DNA of 64,000 bases from Chloroflexota bacterium (GTDB lineage Bacteria > Chloroflexota > Anaerolineae > UBA2200), in the NCBI GenBank assembly GCA_030607875.1, contig JAUWJD010000008.1:1-64000 (forward strand). Reading direction: 5' to 3'. Within the stretch, counting starts at the first letter, position 1, and every line of letters starts with the position of its first letter. A program made the position numbers and the translations under genes. The notes beneath the pieces were generated by a model. The model saw only the letters and a list, made by a program, of their open reading frames with translations, ran no database searches and was not told the DNA's origin. Positions 1 to 9,751 of the stretch are shown here, piece after piece.

Positions 1-71
1 CCTCTTTGCTTACTTGAGGTTCATCATAGCTTACAGCTGGTCCGAGAGTAACACGGCTGCCGTCACTCACA

Positions 72-1580
72 ATGACGCCCACTCCTTCTCCGACCTCCAC
101 GCCGCTGCCGTCAGCGACAGCAACGCTCACAGCTTTACCGACTATCACGAGCCTGCCATCACCCACGATGACACCCACTCCTTCGTCGACCTCCACGCCG
201 TTGCGATCCCCCACGGCCACCCCCACAGCCTTACCGACTATTACGCCCCTGCCATCACCCACGATGACAGCCACTCCTTCGTCGACTTCCACACCGTTGC
301 CATCACCCACTGCCACGCACACGGCCTTGCCCACTCTCACAGCCCTGCCATCACGCACTGCCACGCCCACCACTCCTGGGACAGAGACTGTCACCTTGCA
401 GCAGGGAATCTGCGGCTACACGGGCAGTGAAGACACCTACATTTATCAGTATGCTCCCGACGGCAATTACTGTACACGGGACTATATCAAGGTCGGCCGG
501 CAGGAGTATGCTGCGTTACTGCGCTTCGATCTGACAGACATCCCTGCAGGTGCCACTGTAACTGAAGCAGCGCTCCACCTCTACGCTACAGGCTGGAGCG
601 GTGCCGACATCACCATCCACGCCTATTACATCACCCGCAGTGTCAGCATCTATGAGGCAACCTGGAACCAGGCCCAGACGGGCAACCCTTGGGGCCAACC
701 TGGCTGCGAGGATACCAGTACGGATCGCCGTGCCGCAGCCGAAAGCACCGTGACCACCCATAGCATCGGGAGGTGGTACGACTTTGATCTCACTGCTGTC
801 GTCCAGGGCTGGGTGAATGGCCTGGTCAACAACGGCGTCCTGCTGCGTACGACCACTCCTGCCCACTCATTCAGCTTTGCCAGTTCCGAGAATGGCGATG
901 CCATCCAGCGTCCTAAGCTGGTCCTCACCTACCGCATCAGTGCCGCTCCTACCCCGACTCCAGCGACTGCACCAACGCTAGTCATCGGTCACATCACAGA
1001 TGCCCACATCGGCGCCGCTTGGCTCTACTCCCAACGCCTGCCAGGCGTGGTAAGCTTGATCAGCCAGCAAGCTCAAGTGATGGTGGACACAGGGGATTGT
1101 ACTCAGAACGGAACAGCGGAGGAGAGCATCGAGTACATGCAACTGGTCACTGGTAACGCATCCATTCCCTGGCGTGCCGTACTCGGAAACCACGACACCC
1201 CTGCGGTCTTTGAACAGCACATCGGGCCACTGGCATGGTCATGGGATGTCGGTGGCTATCGGCTGATTGGCATCAACACCGAGGCCATCAACTACGCCTC
1301 TCTGGATCAGGCCCTGACCCACGAGAAACCGTGCATCGTGTTCGGACATTTCCCGCTGAGCTGGTGCAACCCAACGGATCAGATCAAGTTGCGCCAACGC
1401 TTCAAGGTCTACAATGTCCCGATTTACATCGCTGGCCACACGCACCTCGATTCGCTGGAGATCGACCCTCAGTCAGGCACCGTGCTGCTCACCGGTCAAC
1501 GCGCCGGCCTGGGCCACTACCGCCTGATCACCATGCGCGGGTCGACGGTAGAAAACATCACCTTTGAATCTACGTATTGA
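72..1580 (+). CDS. DNRLRE-domain plus calcineurin-like metallophosphoesterase, 5' end uncertain
   Basis: Domain order: a Thr/Pro/Ser-rich linker (about residues 1-105), a DNRLRE-type beta domain (about 110-285) and a calcineurin-like phosphoesterase (about 298-502). The phosphoesterase motifs are visible: a DAH metal motif, GDC, GNHD, GHF and GHTH. DNRLRE domains are found on secreted surface proteins of Chloroflexota and archaea; the phosphoesterase would hydrolyse phosphate esters outside the cell, substrate unknown. The first available ATG lies inside the linker, with in-frame stops at 15-17 and 27-29, so no signal peptide is encoded in this frame. The true N-terminus was probably lost by frameshift or lies upstream in another frame. 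The C-terminal third is a close paralogue of the next gene. Confidence 0.75.
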   Translation: MTPTPSPTSTPLPSATATLTALPTITSLPSPTMTPTPSSTSTPLRSPTATPTALPTITPLPSPTMTATPSSTSTPLPSPTATHTALPTLTALPSRTATPTTPGTETVTLQQGICGYTGSEDTYIYQYAPDGNYCTRDYIKVGRQEYAALLRFDLTDIPAGATVTEAALHLYATGWSGADITIHAYYITRSVSIYEATWNQAQTGNPWGQPGCEDTSTDRRAAAESTVTTHSIGRWYDFDLTAVVQGWVNGLVNNGVLLRTTTPAHSFSFASSENGDAIQRPKLVLTYRISAAPTPTPATAPTLVIGHITDAHIGAAWLYSQRLPGVVSLISQQAQVMVDTGDCTQNGTAEESIEYMQLVTGNASIPWRAVLGNHDTPAVFEQHIGPLAWSWDVGGYRLIGINTEAINYASLDQALTHEKPCIVFGHFPLSWCNPTDQIKLRQRFKVYNVPIYIAGHTHLDSLEIDPQSGTVLLTGQRAGLGHYRLITMRGSTVENITFESTY

Positions 1581-1760
1581 GTACCCTCTAGAGGCCTATG
1601 AGGACTGCAGCGCCAGCACGGCACGCCCAGGTAACCACGATGTACGAACCCACCCGTGCCGCCCAGACAGCCCCGTATCTTCATATTGAGCCACATCTGG
1701 GTCAAAATATGCCACAATCCGCGTGATAACCCATCCCACCATCTGGAGAGTACGATCTAC

Positions 1761-2642
1761 GTGAAAAAGACCGCCTTTCTCATCTTCGTCATATTGCTCG
1801 GGTCAGTGATGATACCGCTGGTTTTCCAGGGGCATCAGAGCCAGGCTGCATCTGCAGCAGCAACGGCCACACCCACACGTACGCCCACCACAACACCAAC
1901 GGGCTATGTGCTCCATCTGCCGTGTGCTGTCGCAAATGCTGCTCCCAGCCTGATGCCAACGCCTACGTACACACCAACGCAAACATCCGCACCAGTGTGG
2001 ACACCCACGCCTAGTCCAACGCCCACTCTTGCCCCCCTCATCATCGGGCACATCACCGACATTCACATCGGCTGGTCATGGATCTACTCCCAACGGCTGC
2101 CATACGTGCTCAACGCCCTCAAGCAGCAGGCCCAGGTGAGGGTGGACACGGGCGACTGTGCCCACCATGGCAGTGTCGAGGAGACCGTCGAGTACATGGA
2201 CCTGGTGACCCACAACATATCCATCCCCTGGCGGGCAACTCCAGGCAACCACGATACACCCTGTGTTTTTGAACGGTACATTGGCCCGCTGGAATGGTCG
2301 TGGGATATCGGTGGCTACCGACTGATTGGCATCAACACCGAGGCCATCAACTACACCGCTCTGGCTCAGGCCCTGACCCACGAGAAACCGTGCATCGTGT
2401 TCGGACATTTCCCCCTGAGCTACTGCACTCCAACAGACCAAATCGAGTTGCGTCAACGCTTCAAGATGTACCGTGTGCCGATTTATGTCGCTGGTCACAC
2501 TCATCTCGATTCGCTGCAGACCGATCCGGAGTCAGGCACCGTGCTGCTCACCGGTCAACGCGCCGGCCTGGGCCACTACCGGTTGATCACTCTACGGGGA
2601 TTCGAGATCGTGGACATCTCATTCGAGAACGCGTGGGGGTAA
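1761..2642 (+). CDS. secreted calcineurin-like metallophosphoesterase (paralogue)
   Basis: I chose the GTG at 1761 because GGAGAG lies at 1745-1750 and the product then opens with a lysine pair and a hydrophobic signal peptide, giving 293 aa. A longer ATG-started frame from 1656 adds 35 residues that do not look like protein. After the signal comes a TPTRTPT-type linker and then the phosphoesterase domain with DIH, GDC, GNHD, GHF and GHTH motifs. It shares long near-identical nucleotide blocks with the upstream gene (1318-1364 with 2366-2412, and 1472-1522 with 2530-2580) but lacks the DNRLRE domain. Likely extracellular or surface phosphoesterase of unknown substrate. A recent tandem duplication or gene conversion is the simplest explanation. 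Confidence 0.8.
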   Translation: MKKTAFLIFVILLGSVMIPLVFQGHQSQAASAAATATPTRTPTTTPTGYVLHLPCAVANAAPSLMPTPTYTPTQTSAPVWTPTPSPTPTLAPLIIGHITDIHIGWSWIYSQRLPYVLNALKQQAQVRVDTGDCAHHGSVEETVEYMDLVTHNISIPWRATPGNHDTPCVFERYIGPLEWSWDIGGYRLIGINTEAINYTALAQALTHEKPCIVFGHFPLSYCTPTDQIELRQRFKMYRVPIYVAGHTHLDSLQTDPESGTVLLTGQRAGLGHYRLITLRGFEIVDISFENAWG

Positions 2643-2997
2643 TCCGCCGTTGAGCTGAGCGGCAACTTCAGAGTTCCCCTCTCCCTTGCAGAGCCAAAGG
2701 CAGCCATCAAACGTGCAACGCCCCCTTGCCTCCTGTGTTCGAGCCGCTGGATGCAGGAATCGGCCCTCCCTTTGCCACGCTGTTCCCAGCAATGCCTGCA
2801 AGCACTATGCCGAGAACGACCTGGGGTAAACTAGCGGCAGCCGCAGTTCCGGCCGCTTTGTGAACAGCTATGCGCAGGATATCGTTCGGACAGCTCCACA
2901 AGGCGCTGCTGCGTGCCTGCAAGCTGCTATCATTCTGCCGGTTACAGTGGCCACACGCAACCTGGCATTACAACCTTCGACCACCAGCTCCACCAGG
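2643..2997. other. non-coding stretch between secreted-protein genes
   Basis: I see no convincing gene here. Open frames on both strands lack ribosome binding sites and recognisable domains. It ends at the intergenic repeat copy beginning near 3001. Confidence 0.4.
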
Positions 2998-3000
2998 ATG

Positions 3001-3100
3001 CTACAGAGTACTGCGCCGAAGGTTGCTAAACTCAGACAGTCGTTTTTGTGTGATAATCGAGTCAAAGGGGTCTAGCAACCTTCGGTGCACGAAGCAGTAG
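3001..3100 (-). repeat. intergenic palindromic repeat family 1, copy A
   Basis: This copy carries AGTACTGCG at one end and GTGCACGAAGCAGTAG at the other, and a 13-bp inverted repeat: CCGAAGGTTGCTA (3016-3028) with TAGCAACCTTCGG (3073-3085). It aligns along its length with copy B near 27.1 kb, and its ends match copies C and E in reverse orientation. It sits immediately upstream of the promoter of the next gene. Confidence 0.75.
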
Positions 3101-3111
3101 CAATGCGTCTT

Positions 3112-3140
3112 TTGGTTTTCGCGCGCCCTCGAGCTATAAT
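3112..3140 (+). promoter_or_regulatory. sigma-70-like promoter
   Basis: TTGGTT (3112-3117), 17 bp, TATAAT (3135-3140). It would start a leader of about 240 nt ahead of the DNRLRE gene at 3386. Confidence 0.5.
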
Positions 3141-3385
3141 TAGGTTGGTTTCTTGGTCTGTCCCCACGGCAACGGCTGGAAAGCACAGCTTGTCAAGAGC
3201 GTATCCCTGTGCAGGCCATTGACGTCTTAAAAAGAGAGTACGCGCACCGTCCACTGACACGATCAAGCCAGACTTCCTGGGTAAGATGCACCCAAGATGT
3301 CCATTGATGGATCAGCAAAGATTGGCGTCTAGTAATCTAGGCAGACGAACCTGTACGATCCAGGTGCATAGGAGGGTAGAATCCC

Positions 3386-5071
3386 ATGAACGGCAAGGTT
3401 CGGATCATCAACCATCGTTGTTCAGTTTCCAAATTGATCGTCTCGGCTGGCTTCGCCGTTGCCTTGTTGCTCGGTCTATTCGCCACTGGAACCAGCGGGG
3501 CGACACCCGAGCAGAGTCAGATGAGCGACGTCATGTCCTCACTCCCGCAGGGAGATTCGCCCCCTCAGGCTGCAATGGCAGCCAGCAACGGGATACCGAT
3601 CACGGTCATCTTCCAGAAGCGGGTCAGCCCCGATCTGTTCTACACCGGTGTGGCTGATACTCATATCTACCTATACCAACCGGACCAGAACTTTGGCGGG
3701 CTTGGCACGATGAGACTGCACCCAGGCTCTGGCGGCCGAGAGCGCTTGCTGATCAAGTTCGATATCTCACGCATCACTCCCCCGGTCACTATAGTCAATG
3801 CTACACTGCACCTCTACGCCTGGTATCGCACCCAGCCCTACCATCTCACCGCTTCCGCCTACCGGCTGAGGAAACATTGGAATGAGCATGATGTCAGTTG
3901 GAACCGGGCCACTTCAGAAAGCTTCTGGACGGCCGTCGGCTGCCAAGACCCGCTGTATGACTACGATCCCACCTCAGTAGCCACAACCACCCTCAGCTAT
4001 ACCAACAACTGGTATTCCTGGGATCTCACAGAGATGGCGCAAGGATGGCTTGACGATCCAGCCTCCAACGAAGGCGTGCTCATTGTCGCCGACGGCATTA
4101 GCAACCAATACCAATTCCGCACCTCCGAGATTCCGGCCACGAACCTGCGCCCCTACTTCGTGGTTACTTACCAACTGGGAGGGCCTACGCCGACCCAAAC
4201 GAACACTCCCACACAAACGCCAACACCCACACAGACCTCCACGCCAACGAACACGCCGACGCCAACCGTATCCCCTACCGCCACGCAAACGCCTACGCCC
4301 ACCCCGTCGCCTACCATTACGCTGACACCTACAAACACGCCCACTCCTGTGCTGACGCCACTAGCCAAGATGTTCCAGCAGGGTCTCTACCCCGCAGCAA
4401 CTTACGAGGGAGTGAGCGATACCTTCCTTAGTTTCTACCGGCCAAATACACCTTGGGGCAGCGATGACGGCATCAGAATCAGCGGGCGAGGAAATAGCAG
4501 CGAACGAGCATTGGTGCACTTTGACCTAGATGGACATATCCCTCACTATGCTCATATTCACAGCGCCAAGCTTTCCCTCTTCGCCTGGTCCAGACGCACA
4601 TACTATGGCCTGAGGATCTCAGCTTTCGACGTATTGCGTCCCTGGGAGGGTGGTGAGGCGACCTGGAATGCAGCCTACGCTCTGGAATCCTGGGGGATCC
4701 CTGGCTGTGATCAAGTTGGTGGCGACCGAGAGGGCGATTCTGCTGCCTCCCGCTTCATTTACTTCACCAACTACTTCTACGAGTGGGATATCACTGCACT
4801 GGTACAACGGTGGGTCGCCGATCCGTCAACCAACAACGGAGTGGCGTTCATTGGCCACCAGATAGACCAGGAGATGCGCTTCCACTCTTCGGAGTGGCGG
4901 GTACCACTGCAGCGACCGAAACTGGAAGTGGTCTTTACCTCATCTGGAACGCCGCCGGTCTTGCCCCCCACCCGGACCCGCACACCGACCAGGACGCCAA
5001 CCGGCACAGCAACGCCCACATCAACACCCACACTAACACTCACACCATCACCCACAATCCCACCGGAATGA
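3386..5071 (+). CDS. secreted protein with two DNRLRE domains and Thr/Pro linkers
   Basis: The ATG at 3386 follows GGAGGG (3371-3376). The product opens with basic residues and a hydrophobic signal peptide (about 1-35). Two DNRLRE-type domains follow (about 85-255 and 330-515), separated by a TPTQTPT linker, and a second Thr/Pro linker ends abruptly at the TGA at 5069-5071. DNRLRE domains are beta-sandwich modules of secreted adhesive or carbohydrate-associated proteins, so surface display is likely; no catalytic domain is visible. The next 270 nt in another frame encode a globular CUB-like domain that normally follows such linkers, so the gene is probably frameshifted near 5037-5071 and the intact protein would be about 650 aa. 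Confidence 0.8.
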   Translation: MNGKVRIINHRCSVSKLIVSAGFAVALLLGLFATGTSGATPEQSQMSDVMSSLPQGDSPPQAAMAASNGIPITVIFQKRVSPDLFYTGVADTHIYLYQPDQNFGGLGTMRLHPGSGGRERLLIKFDISRITPPVTIVNATLHLYAWYRTQPYHLTASAYRLRKHWNEHDVSWNRATSESFWTAVGCQDPLYDYDPTSVATTTLSYTNNWYSWDLTEMAQGWLDDPASNEGVLIVADGISNQYQFRTSEIPATNLRPYFVVTYQLGGPTPTQTNTPTQTPTPTQTSTPTNTPTPTVSPTATQTPTPTPSPTITLTPTNTPTPVLTPLAKMFQQGLYPAATYEGVSDTFLSFYRPNTPWGSDDGIRISGRGNSSERALVHFDLDGHIPHYAHIHSAKLSLFAWSRRTYYGLRISAFDVLRPWEGGEATWNAAYALESWGIPGCDQVGGDREGDSAASRFIYFTNYFYEWDITALVQRWVADPSTNNGVAFIGHQIDQEMRFHSSEWRVPLQRPKLEVVFTSSGTPPVLPPTRTRTPTRTPTGTATPTSTPTLTLTPSPTIPPE

Positions 5072-5342
5072 CTTTGACCAGACCTGGACCATTACCAACC
5101 CTGATCTTGGTGCCACAGCCAGCCGGATCCACTTCAACCGATTGGAGACGGAAGCCGACTTTGACTATGTGATCATCAAAGATGGTACAGGCAGCGTGGT
5201 ACAGACGATTGACGGCATCTTCCCCGCTGGATTGTGGAGCTACAGCGTTCCTGGGCGTGTTGTGAAGGTGCAGCTTATCACTGACGAATCATGGATTGAG
5301 TGGGGCTTCTGTGTCGATCAGATTACGACCTCGGCAGGATAG
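5037..5342 (+). pseudogene. out-of-frame C-terminal domain of the preceding gene
   Basis: This frame, one base ahead of the preceding gene, is open from just after a TAA at 5034-5036. It reads a compact domain with a TWTI start, an aspartate-rich DYVIIKDG segment and a WGFCVDQI end. The first usable ATG (5142) is in the middle of the domain and has no ribosome binding site, so it is not a separate gene. It is the expected C-terminus after the Thr/Pro linker, displaced by +1. A sequencing or assembly error in the linker repeat, a true mutation or recoding are all possible. Confidence 0.65.
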
Positions 5343-5408
5343 GTGCCGGGAAACCTAGATAATCTTGCTCTGGAAGGGCCCAAGGCACGATCGGGGGCTC
5401 TGCCGCTG

Positions 5409-5945
5409 CTAGTACACGTAGCGCGAGACCAGACGCCCCAAGTCATCATAGAGATAGACAATGTCGTGATCGTTATTCCAGACGAGACCTCTGCTCCAAT
5501 AGAGGTCTGTCGCCATGTCTGCGCCTGGCCCACTGTGTAACTTGACGATTGCTCCTGGCCCGAGGGTGAAAGGTGGAAAGATGTAGGTATGCTGGCTGGC
5601 GTCTTGCACCTGCCAGCTAGACATGTCCACCGGCCGTGAGTCATAGTTCTTGAAACACACATATTCCCCATTCGGATCTTGCCTGCTGCCACCTCTGAAA
5701 CTGGAACAAGAGTCCTCCCCCTCGACACGCACATCCGGTATGGGCGGCAGGGGTGTCGCGGTCGGGGTTAGTGTAGGAGTCGGTACAGGCCTGGCTGCAA
5801 AGGGCAGATACATCCAGTGGTCAGGCTCGGCTGCCAAACCGGAAGACAGTGCGGCACTGCTGAGCATAATCATTGCGCCTGCACCGAGCAAAGTCACCCA
5901 CAGGCGTAGCGAAGGTTTCCGTCCTGGTGTATAGAGTTTTGCCAC
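5409..5945 (-). CDS. secreted lamin-tail-domain (LTD) protein
   Basis: I place the start at the GTG at 5945, preceded by AAGGAG with 6 bp spacing; the longer ATG frame adds 30 unconvincing residues. The 178-aa product has an N-terminal signal anchor (about 12-35), a short PTPTLTPT linker and a C-terminal lamin-tail immunoglobulin-like fold (about 75-178) with the typical YVCFKNY, W-x-V-x-D and IV-x-L-x-D blocks. Lamin-tail domains in bacteria occur on secreted or surface proteins, often with nucleases or phosphatases; here the domain is alone. It lies 107 nt downstream of the transglutaminase gene on the same strand. Function unknown. Confidence 0.75.
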   Translation of the reverse strand: MAKLYTPGRKPSLRLWVTLLGAGAMIMLSSAALSSGLAAEPDHWMYLPFAARPVPTPTLTPTATPLPPIPDVRVEGEDSCSSFRGGSRQDPNGEYVCFKNYDSRPVDMSSWQVQDASQHTYIFPPFTLGPGAIVKLHSGPGADMATDLYWSRGLVWNNDHDIVYLYDDLGRLVSRYVY

Positions 5946-6052
5946 CCTCCTCTCCTTCCAGCCTGGTCCGCAGGCAGCTAGCCGCCATCTCCAACAGGTA
6001 CCCCTTTGGCTGCACATGCGCAGCCAAAGGGGCAAGGCAGCGATCAGGACTT

Positions 6053-8380
6053 TTAGTTCAGCGAGGTCGGTGGGCGCAGCGAAGCAGTTGGCACCCAGCC
6101 AGGTGTGCGAGCCTTACGCTTGGGCCACCTCAGAGTAAGAGCCTGCCGCCACATCAGGGATCGCAGTTTTGGCCATCGCTCCCGCAGCGCTCGTTCCTGT
6201 GTTTCACTCAGCCCCTGCTGGCTGAAACGCTGCTTCACGTACAAGGCGATCAGGTGCCGCACTTCTTCGTCGCCTTCGACGAGCTTGGACACGAGAGACT
6301 CACCATACTCAACAGGCGTCTGGTACATGTGATGCGGCACGCCCATGAGACCACCGAGACGGCGCATCCGTTCGTAGACACTCGCTGCCGTGCCCAAACC
6401 CCGCAGGCTGAAATGCCACCAGGCAACAAACACCAGCAGCACAGTGATCAGCATTGCCAGCACCACCAGTGCCAGCCGTAAGAGCCAGGTGTACCATGGT
6501 CTGGTCTGGGCGATGGCAATGTCTACAATGTCCTCACCCTCCGCTACCCCCTCGTCTGGGCCGAACTTGTCCTCGTCCTCTGTTCGCTCCGTTCCTGGCG
6601 GCAGGACTGGGCCGGGCAAGAGCGGTGCCTCGCCCTCCCGAGCTCGTGCGAGCAGGGGTTCGGACGAAGTAGGCTCAAACGAAATCCAGCCGTAACCGGG
6701 AAAGTACACCTCAGCCCAGGCATGGGCGTCCAACTGGCGTACCTGATAGATCCGCGATCCGGGGTTGTATTCGCCGGGCGCATACCCTTGTGCAACACGC
6801 GCAGGCATGCCGCTGGCACGGCACAGCACCGCCATGGCCGAAGCGTAGTAATCACAGTACCCCCTGCGGTTTTCAAAGAGGAACCAGTCCACAACGTCCT
6901 CGCCAGGGGGCGGTGCAGTGATATGCTGGTCATAGGTAATGCGACGCAGGTAATTCTGAATGGCCTCAGCCTTGTCGTACGGTGTGCTAGCTCCAATGAT
7001 GAGCTCATGGCTCAAAGTGCGTACCCGCCTGGGCAACCTGGCAGGAAGCTGCAAATAGCGTTCCATTACCCACGCGGGATATTCATCGCTGGCAGCGCGC
7101 AGTTGTCTGGCAGTGGCACCGGAGATAAGAGACACCATGGTGTAGCTTTGGTTGCGCCCCAGGGTTCTCAGAGCAGAAAGCATCGACACGTCAGCAGCCT
7201 GTGGCCTTGGAGAATCCGGCACGTATGTCAGGCTCGCTCTGGCGGACAGACTGCTGTCCAACGGTTGCCCGGCGAAGAACAGAAGGTTCTCGCCTGGCTC
7301 AAGCATACGAACGATGTACGTAAACTCGCGCTGCGCCATATAGGGCACAGGGTTGATACTACGGCTGTTGGCCACCAGCACTACTTCAGAAGTATCGGTA
7401 TTGACCCAACTGCTCCCGGTGTATGTGTCGTAAGAGACGGCTCGCCAGTAATGGGGTTCCGTTGTCTGTACTTCAAGGACGGGGATATTGGCCAGATTCA
7501 CCCCGCCCCCCAAGACCATCGTGCGCCCAAACTCCACCAGAGTCGACCGCCCCCGGTAGTTCAGAGAAGTGAAAAAGCGGTTCCACAGCGTGCGCACTTT
7601 TTCCCCAGGCTCCTGAAAACTGGCCCAAAAGTCCGCCACCCTGGGATTTCTGGCAGCAACGGGGATTGTCCAGGCCAAGAACAGCGCCAATATCGACACC
7701 ACCATCCCATCACGGAGAAAGGTGAGGTCTACATCCAGATTGTAGTTGACCCCTTCCTTCCGCCAGGTCTGCTGGCGAGTGTACACATGCATGCGCACAA
7801 TCAGAAGCAGGGCGAACAGACAGTACAGAATAAAGTACAGCACCAGGTGAGGAGGGGCATAGTAGATACTGACCAGACAGGCAGCGCCCGCCGGAACGAC
7901 GGCGCCCCACACCCAGTGAGAGCGGAAAACGAACCAACTGCTGGCATAACTCAACAGCCAGGTCAGGATAGCTAAGGTGAAGACAAACATAAAGCTGGAA
8001 AGCCAGGGTTCTGCTCCAGCGGGATTGGTTAGCCAGCAAAGCGCCTGCTCGTAGATGAGGCGTGATTTTGCCGCCAGACCTCGTACTGGTGCGACAAGCG
8101 CAGCGGGCACCAAAGGCGGGCCGAATATGATGTTCAGCATCAAGGTCAGCAGCGCCGAACCAACAACCAGGCTCAGCAGATGAGCAACAATGGCTGGAAT
8201 ACGCCGCACCTTGGCCAAGAACAGACCCAGCACCACACCCACTATAACAATCCACGGCAAGATGGTCAAACCCTTGGCCCAGTCGGCAGCCACCGCTGAC
8301 CACACCACCGCGAGCAGCATCAAGAGTACAAGCAAGAAGGAGGTCCAACCTTCTTCTAGCTTCAACTTGAAATGTGGCAT
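6053..8380 (-). CDS. TgpA-like transglutaminase-domain membrane protein
   Basis: 775 aa. Several hydrophobic segments fill the first 240 residues, followed by a periplasm-type region and a transglutaminase-like core: Cys509 in RGYCDYYA, His553 in DAHAW and an acidic third residue in FEPT (about 569). A further membrane segment lies near 625-650 with a DUF4129-like tail. This order matches the TgpA/YebA family of membrane transglutaminase-like proteins, often next to MoxR ATPase and DUF58 genes, which are absent here. AGGAGGTA directly precedes the ATG at 8380. Probable role: membrane-bound protein crosslinking or proteolysis on the outer face; substrate unknown. Confidence 0.85.
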   Translation of the reverse strand: MPHFKLKLEEGWTSFLLVLLMLLAVVWSAVAADWAKGLTILPWIVIVGVVLGLFLAKVRRIPAIVAHLLSLVVGSALLTLMLNIIFGPPLVPAALVAPVRGLAAKSRLIYEQALCWLTNPAGAEPWLSSFMFVFTLAILTWLLSYASSWFVFRSHWVWGAVVPAGAACLVSIYYAPPHLVLYFILYCLFALLLIVRMHVYTRQQTWRKEGVNYNLDVDLTFLRDGMVVSILALFLAWTIPVAARNPRVADFWASFQEPGEKVRTLWNRFFTSLNYRGRSTLVEFGRTMVLGGGVNLANIPVLEVQTTEPHYWRAVSYDTYTGSSWVNTDTSEVVLVANSRSINPVPYMAQREFTYIVRMLEPGENLLFFAGQPLDSSLSARASLTYVPDSPRPQAADVSMLSALRTLGRNQSYTMVSLISGATARQLRAASDEYPAWVMERYLQLPARLPRRVRTLSHELIIGASTPYDKAEAIQNYLRRITYDQHITAPPPGEDVVDWFLFENRRGYCDYYASAMAVLCRASGMPARVAQGYAPGEYNPGSRIYQVRQLDAHAWAEVYFPGYGWISFEPTSSEPLLARAREGEAPLLPGPVLPPGTERTEDEDKFGPDEGVAEGEDIVDIAIAQTRPWYTWLLRLALVVLAMLITVLLVFVAWWHFSLRGLGTAASVYERMRRLGGLMGVPHHMYQTPVEYGESLVSKLVEGDEEVRHLIALYVKQRFSQQGLSETQERALRERWPKLRSLMWRQALTLRWPKRKARTPGWVPTASLRPPTSLN

Positions 8381-8418
8381 TACCTCCTATCCTTTCTGTC
8401 GCGTGACCTGGTCTCTGC

Positions 8419-8565
8419 TACTGCTTCGTGCACCAAAGGTGGTTAAACCTCTTGGTCGGTTTATTGCCCCGTCAAGCCATCCCGTCGGCGCGGGACCCTT
8501 CGGCGGGGTGAACGACGTGAAAACAGGTGCTCAAGTCTAGCGACCTTCGGCGCAGTACTGTGTAG
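8419..8565 (+). repeat. intergenic repeat family 1, copy C (long form)
   Basis: The copy begins CTGCTTCGTGCAC (8421-8433) and ends CGCAGTACTGTGTAG (8551-8565), the same terminal blocks as copies A, B and E. Its inner part (8491-8565) aligns with copy D near 44.2 kb. It fills the gap upstream of the transglutaminase gene. Confidence 0.7.
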
Positions 8566-8644
8566 AATACCAGGCAGCAAGGCAATTGGTTCAAAAAGGA
8601 GTATCACCGTTATTCTAGTGTTGTATCGGCAGGGGTCAAATCGT

Positions 8645-8673
8645 TTGACAAGCCTGGCAAAAGATGATATGAT
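8645..8673 (+). promoter_or_regulatory. strong sigma-70-like promoter
   Basis: TTGACA (8645-8650), 17 bp, TATGAT (8668-8673). Expected start near 8680, leaving a leader of about 155 nt before the GTG at 8837. Confidence 0.7.
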
Positions 8674-8679
8674 TTTCAC

Positions 8680-8836
8680 CATAGCCGACCTGAGTGTTCC
8701 GAGGGTAGCGCCAAGCGACGCCTATTCCCATTGACCGGCCTCAGCAAGCCGGTCTTGAAAGGGAATCACCGCACACATCAAAGCTCCTGAACCCGTCACC
8801 GCAGCCGGGAAGGAGACGCCTTTCAGGGGAAATCAC
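8680..8836 (+). promoter_or_regulatory. structured 5' leader, class unknown
   Basis: The leader holds a GC-rich hairpin, GACCGGC (8733-8739) with GCCGGTC (8748-8754), flanked by TTCCC and GGGAA that could extend it. Near its 3' end GCTCC can pair with GGAG across GAACCCGTCA. The stretch GAACCCGTCA followed shortly by GAAGGAG recalls the 3' end of the ydaO/c-di-AMP riboswitch, but I cannot find the rest of that motif, so the class is unassigned. Confidence 0.35.
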
Positions 8837-9553
8837 GTGAGAAGACTTTTCGAGCAGTACGAGCACCTTGACAGACGGCTGAAGGTGCTGTACCTCTTGA
8901 TCGCGCTGGCTGTATTGACCTCATCGTGCCTGTACTGTCTGGGCTTTGCCGGTCTGATTCTGCGCTGGCGTTTCAGTTCTCCAACTCCCATTCCAATACC
9001 GACAGACACAGTTACGCCGACAGAGTTTCTTGCTCCCACACTCGTGCCGCTTGTTTCGCCTACTTTCACAGCCTCTCCCACCGTGACTCCGATTCCCAGT
9101 CCGACGCCGTCGGCCACAGCCACTCTCATCCCATCACCAACTCCATCGTTGACCGCAACGGCTGCCCCACCCCCCACGGAGACAGTCGCCATCACAGAGC
9201 CCACGGAAACGACGGTGCCCAGTCCTTCTGCCACGCCGACGAGCAGTGAAACGGCTGCTGTGTCCTTTACCGCTACTCCCTCGGATACCGCAACGCCCGA
9301 GGAGACAGCCGCACCTACTTCCACAGCCACCACAGCACCGGAGGAGACAGCCGCGCCTACTTCCACAGCCACCACGGCACTGACGGAAGCACCTACGTCA
9401 ACGCCGCAACCTTCGGCAACACCTCCGCCGACGCTCACGAACACGCCGTTGGCAGGTACTTTTCCGACTGCAGAATTGGAACCTTCTCCCACCACCAGCC
9501 AGGGAGCCTCACAAAGTCGCAGCAAATGGTTGGCTTTTGAGAAACTGCCGTAG
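8837..9553 (+). CDS. membrane-anchored Thr/Pro/Ala-rich protein
   Basis: The GTG start at 8837 follows AGGGGA (8825-8830). The 238-aa product has a charged N-terminus, one hydrophobic segment (about 18-45) and then a low-complexity tail of TPT, SPT, ETA and TST units up to the end. The tail contains a tandem duplication of a TAAPTSTATTA-type unit (9302-9376). There is no enzymatic domain. Type II membrane anchoring with an extracellular mucin-like stalk is the likely topology, as for other Thr/Pro proteins of this window. It has its own strong promoter and a structured leader. Function unknown. Confidence 0.7.
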   Translation: MRRLFEQYEHLDRRLKVLYLLIALAVLTSSCLYCLGFAGLILRWRFSSPTPIPIPTDTVTPTEFLAPTLVPLVSPTFTASPTVTPIPSPTPSATATLIPSPTPSLTATAAPPPTETVAITEPTETTVPSPSATPTSSETAAVSFTATPSDTATPEETAAPTSTATTAPEETAAPTSTATTALTEAPTSTPQPSATPPPTLTNTPLAGTFPTAELEPSPTTSQGASQSRSKWLAFEKLP

Positions 9554-9678
9554 GTCAAGAGATCGTTGACAACCTTGGCAACGCGAATGAGGATCAAGTC
9601 GTATTGAGCCAGACACTCATTCTCTCGTATGCCCGCCACGACCCGGTAACGATCTCCCGCCTCAGTGCCACTTGAGTT

Positions 9679-9706
9679 TTTGACTCACCCACCAGATGGA
9701 CTATAA
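9679..9706 (+). promoter_or_regulatory. sigma-70-like promoter
   Basis: TTGACT (9679-9684), 16 bp, TATAAT (9701-9706), about 45 bp ahead of the small membrane protein gene. Confidence 0.65.
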
Positions 9707-9751
9707 TCCGCCAGGTACAAGTCCAGCGAAGAAGGAGTGATCGGAATACAC

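Noticed and set aside
14-430. His/Thr-rich open frame overlapping the first gene
   Set aside because: It is the other-frame shadow of the Thr/Pro linker repeats.
2707-2922. Minus-strand Gly/Ala-rich open frame
   Set aside because: No ribosome binding site or recognisable domain; typical of GC-rich non-coding sequence.
8837-9639. Val/Gly-rich minus-strand frames opposite Thr/Pro proteins
   Set aside because: Antisense reading of ACN/CCN codons gives artificial VGVGV frames.
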